Shown piece after piece: positions 34,207 through 40,835 of a stretch of 40,835 nucleotides of DNA; position 1 is the first letter of the stretch, and every line of letters begins with the position of its first letter. The DNA is from Cyanobacteria bacterium SW_9_44_58 (GTDB taxonomy: Bacteria; Cyanobacteriota; Cyanobacteriia; Cyanobacteriales; Rubidibacteraceae). A program made the position numbers and the translations under genes. The notes below the pieces were generated by a model. The model had not been told where the DNA came from. It worked only from the letters and a program-made list of their open reading frames with translations, and did not search any database. The stretch is from positions 1 to 40,835 of the forward strand of contig PXPI01000089.1 of assembly GCA_003021905.1 (NCBI GenBank). Direction: 5' to 3'.

Positions 34207-35472
34207 ATGAGTTCACATACCCTTTTGGACAATTTTCAAATCACTGCCAATTCCTCAACCCCATTTGATTCCCAAACCTTTGATCAGTATGTCATGTCCA
34301 CCTATAGTCGCCTTCCCATTGCCATATCTCAGGGGAAAGGTTGCTATCTTTGGGATACCGACGGCAAGCGTTATTTAGACTTTGTTGCCGGAATTGCCGC
34401 TTGTACGCTGGGACATGCCCATCCCACACTGGTTCAAGCAATCAGTGAACAGATACAAAAGCTTCATCATGTTTCTAATTTGTACTATATTCCGGAACAA
34501 GGGGCATTAGCCCAATGGTTAGTGGAACATTCTTGTGCCGATCGCGCGTTTTTCTGCAATTCTGGTGCCGAAGCCAATGAAGCGGCGATAAAATTGGCTC
34601 GTAAATACGCCCACACGGTACTTGGGGTAGAATATCCGGTCATTCTAACGGCAGATGCCAGTTTTCATGGTCGTACACTCGCTACGATTACGGCAACCGG
34701 ACAACCTAAGTACCAGAAAAACTTTGATCCCTTGCCTGGCGGATTTGGTTATGTTCCCTATAATGACATTGCTGCCATCGAACAGGCCATTGAAACCCAT
34801 CAACAGGGCAATCAACAAGTAATCGCGATTTTACTCGAACCTTTGCAAGGAGAAGGCGGGGTTCATCCCGGCGATTTAGAATATTTTTTGCGTTTAAGGA
34901 ACATTTGCAACGAAAAAGGCATCTTATTAATTTTAGACGAAGTTCAAGTCGGCGTCGGACGCAGCGGTAAATATTGGGGGTATGAAAACTTAGGAATTGA
35001 ACCTGATATTTTTACCAGTGCCAAAGGATTAGCCGGCGGCATTCCCATGGGAGCAATGTTGTGTAAAAACTTTTGTGATGTTTTTGACTCCGGTGATCAT
35101 GCTAGCACCTTTGGCGGGAATCCTTTAGTTAGTGCTGTTGCTTTAGCTGTCTTAACTGCCTTGGAACAACAAAATTTATTATCAAATGCGATTGCCCGGG
35201 GTGAACAGTTACGGAGACATCTGCGCGCGATCGCGCTGGATTTTCCAGAAACGTTTACCCAAGTACGAGGATGGGGGCTTATTAATGGCTTGCAAATTAA
35301 TGCCGAAAGCGAATTAACGTCGGTTCAAGTTGTGAAAGCAGCAATGGAACAAGGGTTATTGATTGTCCCTGCTGGACCGAAAGTTTTGCGGTTTATACCG
35401 CCATTAATCGTTTCAGAAAAAGAAGTAGAAGAAGCAGCGGAAAAATTGGAAAATGCCCTAAAAGCGGTATAG
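34207..35472 (+). CDS. argD: Acetylornithine aminotransferase
   Basis: This PLP enzyme of arginine synthesis converts N-acetylglutamate semialdehyde to N-acetylornithine. The 421 residues show class III motifs: LDFVAGIAACTLGHAHP, FFCNSGAEANEAAIKLAR, LEPLQGEGGVHPG, ILDEVQVGVGRSGKYWGYE and the Schiff-base Lys in FTSAKGLAGGIPMGAM. The end has VPAGPKVLRFIPPLIVSEKE. The N-terminus is about 25 residues longer than the minimal family, as in other cyanobacterial ArgD. It stands alone, 233 bp after the rhomboid gene. Confidence 0.95.
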   Translation: MSSHTLLDNFQITANSSTPFDSQTFDQYVMSTYSRLPIAISQGKGCYLWDTDGKRYLDFVAGIAACTLGHAHPTLVQAISEQIQKLHHVSNLYYIPEQGALAQWLVEHSCADRAFFCNSGAEANEAAIKLARKYAHTVLGVEYPVILTADASFHGRTLATITATGQPKYQKNFDPLPGGFGYVPYNDIAAIEQAIETHQQGNQQVIAILLEPLQGEGGVHPGDLEYFLRLRNICNEKGILLILDEVQVGVGRSGKYWGYENLGIEPDIFTSAKGLAGGIPMGAMLCKNFCDVFDSGDHASTFGGNPLVSAVALAVLTALEQQNLLSNAIARGEQLRRHLRAIALDFPETFTQVRGWGLINGLQINAESELTSVQVVKAAMEQGLLIVPAGPKVLRFIPPLIVSEKEVEEAAEKLENALKAV

Positions 35473-35584
35473 GTTAGATCCTTCTACTTACTGAACGCGA
35501 TTTCCAACTCCTCATCGCAATCGCTGATTAAGTTTTCAGGTAAAGATTGGCTATTTCCAGGGCAGGTTTGATGACCCCCCATGT

Positions 35585-35625
35585 GGCGTTAGAGATTACG
35601 CCTTCCTTAGGTTTAGGAAAAGGCG
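35585..35625 (+). promoter_or_regulatory. Two mutually exclusive hairpins upstream of the cpdA-like gene
   Basis: GGCGT (35585-35589) can pair with ACGCC (35598-35602). Alternatively CGCCTTCCT (35599-35607) can pair with AGGAAAAGGCG (35615-35625). The two share the CGCC segment. There is no T-run after the second hairpin. It may be the argD terminator region or a leader switch for the gene at 35676. Confidence 0.3.
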
Positions 35626-35675
35626 AATAACAGTAACCCGTAACGATAAGCAGAACGTTAGTTAAATGAAGAAAA

Positions 35676-36476
35676 ATGATGGAAACTCCCCCGCTTTTGA
35701 TTGCCCAAATAACCGATACTCATTTGTTAGCCTCAGCTGAGGGAAAACTATTGGGACTAGCGACGGAAGAGTCTTTAGCAACTGTTATTGAAGAGATTAA
35801 AAACGATTCTCCCCAACCAAATCGGATTTTATTAACCGGCGATCTTTCTCAAGATGAAACCCTTGATTCTTATTGGCGTCTGCATAAACATCTAAAAACG
35901 CTGAATATTCCGAGTTATTGGATTCCTGGCAATCATGACCAACCTCATTTAATGGAAAAGGTGCTCACGTTTCCTCCTGCCTATGGCGATAAAAGTTTTC
36001 AATGTGGGGGATGGCAGTTTATTTTACTTAATTCGGCAGTTCCAGGGCGCGTGTATGGCCATTTAAATTCAGAAACTCTAGATTGGCTAGATTTACAATT
36101 GCAACAAGCAGGTTCACTTCCCACCCTGATTGCGTTGCATCATCCTCCCTTTGCCGTTGATTCCTACTGGATTGATAAAAGTCGTTTGCAAAATCCCGAA
36201 CAATTATTTAGAGTATTAGATCGCTATCGGCAAGTTCGTTTAGTCCTGTTTGGTCATATTCACCAAGACTTCAGGCGCGATCGCGCAGGGGTTCGTTATA
36301 TGGCAAGTCCTTCTAGTTCAGTCCAATTTAAGCCCCAAAGCCAACAGTTTGCCCTTGATGAAATGCAACCGCCAGGATTTCGACTCCTTTGGCTCTATCC
36401 AGATGGTAAATTTGAAACAGATGTCAAACGCGTTGCGTTTAACTATCGTTTAGATTTGGCAGCGACTGGCTATTAA
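35676..36476 (+). CDS. cpdA: Calcineurin-like phosphoesterase, CpdA-type 3',5'-cAMP phosphodiesterase
   Basis: The metallophosphoesterase motifs are in order: QITDTHL (D-x-H), LTGDLSQDE (GD), WIPGNHDQP (GNHD), ALHHPP and LFGHIHQDF (GHxH). These bind two metals, and the spacing matches the CpdA/Icc class of about 270 residues. CpdA hydrolyses cAMP, and cyanobacteria use cAMP signalling, but related enzymes act on other nucleotides, so the substrate is a family assignment. It is preceded by a 203-bp spacer with alternative hairpins and followed 53 bp later by hemC. Confidence 0.83.
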   Translation: MMETPPLLIAQITDTHLLASAEGKLLGLATEESLATVIEEIKNDSPQPNRILLTGDLSQDETLDSYWRLHKHLKTLNIPSYWIPGNHDQPHLMEKVLTFPPAYGDKSFQCGGWQFILLNSAVPGRVYGHLNSETLDWLDLQLQQAGSLPTLIALHHPPFAVDSYWIDKSRLQNPEQLFRVLDRYRQVRLVLFGHIHQDFRRDRAGVRYMASPSSSVQFKPQSQQFALDEMQPPGFRLLWLYPDGKFETDVKRVAFNYRLDLAATGY

Positions 36477-36529
36477 ATTAACAGATCATTTCCAGTAGTC
36501 ACACTAGCAAACAGGTTTTATTGTTATCT

Positions 36530-37495
36530 ATGACGGCAACGACTTCTTCTGACCGTAAAATTGTCCGCCTCGGAACACGGAAAAGCAATTTGGCAATGGC
36601 GCAAACCTATTGGGTACGGGATAAACTGCAACAACAATTTCCCAATTATGAATTTGAGATTAAGTCCATGAGTACCCAAGGGGATAAAATCCTGGATGTT
36701 TCTTTATCAAAAATTGGTGACAAAGGATTATTTACGAAAGAATTAGAGGTGGGATTGCTTAATGAGGAAATTGATTTGGCAGTTCACTCTCTCAAGGATT
36801 TACCGACGCAATTACCGGAAGGGTTAATGTTAGGCGGCGTTACCAGTCGAGAAAATCCTGCCGATGCCCTGGTTTTAAATGAAAAATATCGAGGCTGCAC
36901 CATTGATACCTTACCAAAAGGAGCGGTGATTGGCACCTCTTCTCTGCGTCGGTTAGCCCAACTGCGCTATCATTTTCCCGATTTTGAATTTAGAGATGTT
37001 CGCGGGAATCTCAATACGCGCTTGAAAAAACTGGATTCAGGGGACTATGATGCACTGGTATTAGCAGTTGCCGGGTTAGCGCGTTTAGGAATGAGCGATC
37101 GCGTTTCCCAAGCGATTCCGGGAGAATTTTCCTTGCATGCTGTAGGACAAGGAGCGTTGGGGCTAGAATGCCGCCAAGGGGATACCGCGACTCTGGATGT
37201 CATTCATACCATTGAAGATTTTGAAACGCGCGATCGCACCTTAGCAGAACGGGCATTTTTACGAGAGTTGGAAGGAGGTTGCCAAGTTCCCATTGGGGTC
37301 AATAGTAAAATAGAAGGAGCAGAGTTGACTTTGACCGGCATGGTTGCCAGTTTAGACGGTCAACAGTTGCTAAAAGACACAATCAATGGCGATCGTGGCA
37401 ATTACGAACAAATTGGCTATGACTTGGCCCAAATGCTTAGACAAAAAGGCGCACAGGCAATTTTAGACGAAATTTTTGCTCAAATTGAACGTTGA
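36530..37495 (+). CDS. hemC: Hydroxymethylbilane synthase (porphobilinogen deaminase)
   Basis: HemC links four porphobilinogen units into hydroxymethylbilane for heme, chlorophyll and bilins. I take ATG 36530; the frame extends to a TTG at 36521 that adds three residues. Motifs are [19 protein letters not shown], the catalytic Asp region [22 protein letters not shown] and [15 protein letters not shown]. The dipyrromethane-bearing Cys lies in [14 protein letters not shown]. The roughly 320 residues are normal. Confidence 0.96.
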   Translation: MTATTSSDRKIVRLGTRKSNLAMAQTYWVRDKLQQQFPNYEFEIKSMSTQGDKILDVSLSKIGDKGLFTKELEVGLLNEEIDLAVHSLKDLPTQLPEGLMLGGVTSRENPADALVLNEKYRGCTIDTLPKGAVIGTSSLRRLAQLRYHFPDFEFRDVRGNLNTRLKKLDSGDYDALVLAVAGLARLGMSDRVSQAIPGEFSLHAVGQGALGLECRQGDTATLDVIHTIEDFETRDRTLAERAFLRELEGGCQVPIGVNSKIEGAELTLTGMVASLDGQQLLKDTINGDRGNYEQIGYDLAQMLRQKGAQAILDEIFAQIER

Positions 37496-37579
37496 TGGCC
37501 AATAAGGACTAACCGATAACAAATAACCACCTAACCAATTACCAGTCAGGAAAAATTCAGAGAAGGAGAAACGAAACTC

Positions 37580-39628
37580 ATGGGGCGAGTTGTCGGGATA
37601 GATTTAGGAACTACCAACTCAGTTGTCTCAGTAACCGAGGGCGGGAAACCAGTAGTCATCGCCAATGCAGAAGGAACAAGAACAACCCCCTCTGTTGTTA
37701 GTTTTAATAAAGACGGAGAACTCTTAGTTGGTCAAATGGCACGGCGACAGGCCGTTCTCAATCCTCAAAATACGTTTTTTGGGGTAAAACGCTTTATTGG
37801 ACGCAAATATACAGAATTAAGCGCCCCGAGTAAACGAGTTCCTTACACCATTCGTCGCGATGATACCGGAAATATTAAACTGCGCTGCCCCCGTTTGAAA
37901 AAAGAATTTGCCCCCGAAGAAATCTCGGCACGGATTTTACAGAAATTGGTTCAAGATGCCAGCCGTTATTTGGGAGAACCGGTAACCCAAGCAGTGATTA
38001 CTGTTCCAGCGTATTTTAATGATTCGCAGCGGCAAGCCACCAGAGATGCGGGGCGCATTGCTGGATTAGACGTTTTACGGATTCTCAACGAACCCACGGC
38101 AGCCTCCTTAGCCTATGGACTGGACCAACAAGAGAATAGTTCCGTATTAGTGTTTGACTTGGGAGGAGGAACCTTTGATGTTTCCATTTTAGAAGTCGGT
38201 GACGGGGTTTTTGAAGTAAAAGCCACTAGCGGCGATACCCAGTTGGGAGGAAACGATTTTGATGAAAAAATTGTCAATTGGCTGGCCGAGCAGTTTTTAG
38301 AAGCTGAAGGAATTGATCTTAGGCGCGATCGCCAAGCCCTGCAACGGCTCTCGGAAGCAGCAGAAAAAGCCAAAATTGAATTGTCTGGGGTGGGAACCAC
38401 TGAAATTAATTTACCCTTTATTACCGCCAGTGACAGTGGTCCAAAACATATTGAAACTCAACTAACGCGATCGCAGTTTGAAGGACTGTGCAGCGATTTA
38501 ATGCAACGGTTGCGCCGTCCTCTCAAACGGGCCTTTAAAGATGCTGAATTGCGTCCTTCCGATATTGATGAAGTGGTATTAGTTGGTGGATCAACTCGCA
38601 TCCCCATGGTGCAAGACATGGTGCGGGATTTAATTGGCTTAGAGCCCAATCAAAACGTCAATCCCGATGAAGTAGTTGCAGTGGGAGCCGCGATCCAAGG
38701 TGGAATTTTAGCAGGGGAAGTGAAAGATGTTCTTTTGTTAGATGTCACTCCCCTTTCCTTTGGCATTGAAACCATCGGCGGGGTTATGAAAAAATTAATC
38801 CCCCGCAATACAACGATTCCAGTGCGCCGTTCCGACATTTTTTCCACTAGCGAAAATAACCAGACGATGGTCGAAGTTCATGTCTTGCAAGGGGAACGAG
38901 AAATGGCAGAAGAAAATAAATCCCTTGGGCGGTTTAAATTAACCGGAATTCCCCCTGCCCCGCGAGGCGTTCCCCAAATTTTAGTATCCTTGGATTTAGA
39001 TGCCAATGGTATTTTGAATGTGACAGCCCTAGATAAAACTACAGGACGAGAACAAAGCGTCACGATTCAGGGAGCTTCTACACTCTCTGAAAATGAAGTA
39101 AATCGCATGCTGAAAGAAGCGGAAGAATATAGTCGGGTTGATCAAGAACGAAAAGAAAGAGTTGAAAAGCGCAATCGAGCAGAAGCTCTTGCCGATAGTG
39201 CTCAACGGCGCTTAAAAGAAATTGCCCTTGATTTTGGGACGCAATTTGCCAGCTACTATCGTCGTCGCATTGAAGCTTTAATTGAAGAGTTACGGGAAAG
39301 TTTAGAACGAGATGATGAACGCGGCATTGATCGCGCCCAAGCAGATTTACAAGATGCTCTCTACGAATTAAACCGAAAAGTTCGTTTACAATATGAAGAC
39401 GAAGACGATGATTTATTCGGCTCCATTAAACGGACCTTTTTAGGAGATGAGGAAGAAGAACGAATTCCTCCTTATCGAGGAGAATCTTTTAATTCTCGTC
39501 CACGGAGGCGTTCTCGCTACGAACCGGATTATGATGATTATGAACCTCGCCCACCTCGTCGTTCCTCTCGTCGTCGTCCTTACGAATATGAAAACGATTG
39601 GGATGAAGAAGACGATGATTGGTTTTAA
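37580..39628 (+). CDS. dnaK: Hsp70 chaperone DnaK (long acidic/arginine tail)
   Basis: The nucleotide-binding domain shows [46 protein letters not shown] and [14 protein letters not shown]. The substrate-binding domain includes [16 protein letters not shown] and a helical lid. Instead of the usual EEVD-like end, the last roughly 60 residues alternate Arg-rich and Asp/Glu/Tyr-rich blocks ([19 protein letters not shown]) and finish EEDDDWF. Cyanobacteria hold several DnaK paralogues; the 682 residues and tail resemble the DnaK1 type more than the main DnaK2. A J-domain gene follows 52 bp downstream, a likely partner. The start has AGAAGGAG at 37560-37567. Confidence 0.93.
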   Translation: MGRVVGIDLGTTNSVVSVTEGGKPVVIANAEGTRTTPSVVSFNKDGELLVGQMARRQAVLNPQNTFFGVKRFIGRKYTELSAPSKRVPYTIRRDDTGNIKLRCPRLKKEFAPEEISARILQKLVQDASRYLGEPVTQAVITVPAYFNDSQRQATRDAGRIAGLDVLRILNEPTAASLAYGLDQQENSSVLVFDLGGGTFDVSILEVGDGVFEVKATSGDTQLGGNDFDEKIVNWLAEQFLEAEGIDLRRDRQALQRLSEAAEKAKIELSGVGTTEINLPFITASDSGPKHIETQLTRSQFEGLCSDLMQRLRRPLKRAFKDAELRPSDIDEVVLVGGSTRIPMVQDMVRDLIGLEPNQNVNPDEVVAVGAAIQGGILAGEVKDVLLLDVTPLSFGIETIGGVMKKLIPRNTTIPVRRSDIFSTSENNQTMVEVHVLQGEREMAEENKSLGRFKLTGIPPAPRGVPQILVSLDLDANGILNVTALDKTTGREQSVTIQGASTLSENEVNRMLKEAEEYSRVDQERKERVEKRNRAEALADSAQRRLKEIALDFGTQFASYYRRRIEALIEELRESLERDDERGIDRAQADLQDALYELNRKVRLQYEDEDDDLFGSIKRTFLGDEEEERIPPYRGESFNSRPRRRSRYEPDYDDYEPRPPRRSSRRRPYEYENDWDEEDDDWF

Positions 39629-39680
39629 CCGCAGAATCGCTAACTATCAACAGGGAGTCAGCAATTAGCTTGTCTCAAGT

Positions 39681-40682
39681 ATGAACAATATTCCCAATTA
39701 TTATGAAATTCTCAATGTTTCCCCTGAGGCAACAGTGGAAGATATTAAGCGAGCTTACCGTCGGTTAGCTCGACAATACCATCCTGATATGAATCCGGGA
39801 GATAAAACAGCGGAGGAGAGGTTTAAGAACCTGGTGGAAGCCTACGATGTGCTTTGTGATCCCCAAAAGCGTGAAAAATACGATGAATTAACCGAGTCGC
39901 GGAATCACAAAAATCGCCGTCGGACAAAAAACACCAAACCCAAGAATCGCCGTAGCGGTGCAGTCACTGATTCTCGTCAGTATGGGGGAGGTTTTAATAG
40001 TTTTTTTGAACAAAAATTTGGTAAACAAACTCCACGCCAACAAAACCGAAATCGCACGACTACCTCGCGTCGAGTTCCCCGAGAAGAAGGAAACGCTTAT
40101 CGTCCCGGAACCAAAAAAACTGCTTACAAAGCAGGAAATCAAGAAACTTCCTCACAAAAAGAACGTCCCCGTGATGTAGAAGCAAGATTAAAACTTCCTT
40201 TAGAAAAGGCTTATCGAGGTGGAAAAGAACGCATTCGCTTAGAAGATGGGCGCTCTCTAGAAATTGATATGCCCTCGGGAATGATCGATGGTCAACAAAT
40301 GCGTTTACGGGGACAAGGCATTGCCGGGGGAGATTTATATTTAACGATTACCATTGCATCCCATTGCTTTTTTCAACTACAAGGCAAGGATGTTTTTTGT
40401 CGAGTTCCAATTACGCCCAGTGAAGCTGTTTTTGGAAGCAAAATTCAAATCCCAACCCTAGACGGATTTGTAGAGATGTCGGTTCCGGCAGGTGTTAAAT
40501 CTTGCCAACGATTACGATTGGCCAATAAAGGATATCCGGTAGAAGGAGAACGAGGCGATCAACTAGTAGAGATTCAGATTGTGGTTCCAAAAGAGCCTAC
40601 CCCAAAACAAAAAGAACTTTATCAAAAACTTCAAGAGTTGGAAACGGAAAATCCACGGGACTCACTCCTAAAATCATCATAA
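39681..40682 (+). CDS. DnaJ-class co-chaperone without zinc fingers (CbpA-like)
   Basis: An N-terminal J domain (YYEILNVSPEATVEDIKRAYRRLARQYHPDMNPG, with HPD) is followed by about 95 residues rich in Arg, Lys, Asn and Thr. The DnaJ C-terminal domains come next (DVEARLKLPLEKAYRGGKERIRL, GQQMRLRGQGIAGGDLYLTI, IQIPTLDGFVEMSVPAGVKSCQRLRL). The CxxCxGxG zinc-finger repeats of true DnaJ are absent, so it is a type II J protein like CbpA. It is probably co-transcribed with dnaK and feeds it substrates. It converges on the rRNA operon terminator. Confidence 0.92.
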   Translation: MNNIPNYYEILNVSPEATVEDIKRAYRRLARQYHPDMNPGDKTAEERFKNLVEAYDVLCDPQKREKYDELTESRNHKNRRRTKNTKPKNRRSGAVTDSRQYGGGFNSFFEQKFGKQTPRQQNRNRTTTSRRVPREEGNAYRPGTKKTAYKAGNQETSSQKERPRDVEARLKLPLEKAYRGGKERIRLEDGRSLEIDMPSGMIDGQQMRLRGQGIAGGDLYLTITIASHCFFQLQGKDVFCRVPITPSEAVFGSKIQIPTLDGFVEMSVPAGVKSCQRLRLANKGYPVEGERGDQLVEIQIVVPKEPTPKQKELYQKLQELETENPRDSLLKSS

Positions 40683-40701
40683 TCATAAAGAAATACGGAT
40701 C

Positions 40702-40733
40702 AAAACCAATCCCCCCAGGGAGAACCTAGGGGG
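40702..40733 (-). terminator. Terminator of the rRNA operon
   Basis: On the minus strand CCCCCTAGG pairs with CCTGGGGGG around a 5-nt loop (40711-40733). The distal side reads ATTGGTTTTG, a weak T-tract (40702-40710). It lies just past the 5S rRNA 3' end and also faces the end of the dnaJ-like gene. Confidence 0.75.
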
Positions 40734-40742
40734 AAGAGGGAA

Positions 40743-40835
40743 CCTGGCACCGAGCTATTTTCCCAGACAGTTGCCCGTCTAGTATCTTCGCCGCAACAGC
40801 GTTTCACTGCCGAGTTCGGGATGGGTCGGAGTGGT
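40743..40835 (-). rRNA. rrf: 5S ribosomal RNA, 3' part (runs off the window)
   Basis: On the minus strand the sequence from the right edge reads ACCACTCCGACCCATCCCGA, then ACTCGGCAGTGAAACGCTGTTGC and, near the end, AATAGCTCGGTGCCAGG. These are the conserved loop B/C, loop E and closing-helix segments of cyanobacterial 5S rRNA. About 93 nt are present; some 25 nt of the 5' end lie beyond 40835. The 23S and 16S genes of the operon should lie to the right. Confidence 0.93.

Noticed and set aside
1-40835. CRISPR arrays, tRNA genes, prophage or conjugation genes.
   Set aside because: I saw no regularly spaced repeats, no tRNA cloverleaf sequence in the gaps and no phage or transfer proteins.

Overview
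This window comes from a cyanobacterium. It carries photosystem I genes (psaF, psaJ), two iron-stress chlorophyll-binding proteins (one fused to a PsaL domain), flavodoxin, a carboxysome-type BMC shell protein, Psb32, Ycf35 and several cyanobacteria-typical small proteins. The palindrome GCGATCGC (HIP1) occurs at least 24 times by eye in 40.8 kb, often extended to GCGCGATCGCGC, which is a classic cyanobacterial signature. I cannot fix the genus from sequence alone.

Layout. Positions 1-494: the end of a probable mobile element that truncates a YrdC/Sua5-like gene. 504-5145: pheS (-), then an ATP-grasp enzyme and a frameshifted CocE/NonD hydrolase (+). 5146-6090: a cation diffusion facilitator (-). 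6316-10896: the iron-limitation (isi) cluster, in order isiA, an isiA-psaL fusion, a terminator, a fresh promoter, a 42-residue zinc-ribbon protein, flavodoxin isiB, a Cys-containing 95-residue membrane protein and an IsiC-like hydrolase. 10963-11059: a 97-bp MITE-like palindrome. 11066-17339: psb32, a DUF4434 protein, a MOSC protein, a decayed phosphoenolpyruvate synthase (three separate lesions) and a saccharopine-dehydrogenase-like oxidoreductase. 17639-18752: a tight DUF2997 / Ycf35 / 4Fe-4S ferredoxin operon, closed by a perfect 13-bp hairpin. 18861-24724: topA and tsaD (-), psaF-psaJ (+), mltG (-). 24959-29834: a two-BMC-domain CcmO-like shell protein with a long repetitive acidic/Gln tail, a valine-pyruvate-type aminotransferase (-), glmS (+) and a tiny DUF2256 protein (-). 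30031-40682: a long plus-strand run with mrp, rodA, a J-domain protein overlapping a DUF3143 gene, a rhomboid protease, argD, a cpdA-like phosphodiesterase, hemC, dnaK and a dnaJ-like gene. 40743-40835: the 3' part of a 5S rRNA on the minus strand, with its terminator, marking the end of an rRNA operon that lies to the right.

How the genes work together. The isi cluster is the most coherent system. IsiA adds a chlorophyll antenna to photosystem I when iron is scarce. The PsaL-fused paralogue can be expected to dock in the PsaL position. Flavodoxin replaces ferredoxin. Three small or degenerate partners (a zinc-ribbon protein, a four-Cys membrane protein and a hydrolase-fold protein without its nucleophile) sit with them and are the best candidates for undescribed function. 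Elsewhere the window is mostly housekeeping, but three genes are broken (yrdC-like, cocE-like, ppsA), two of them by loss of one T in a T-run. Consensus error therefore has to be weighed against true decay.
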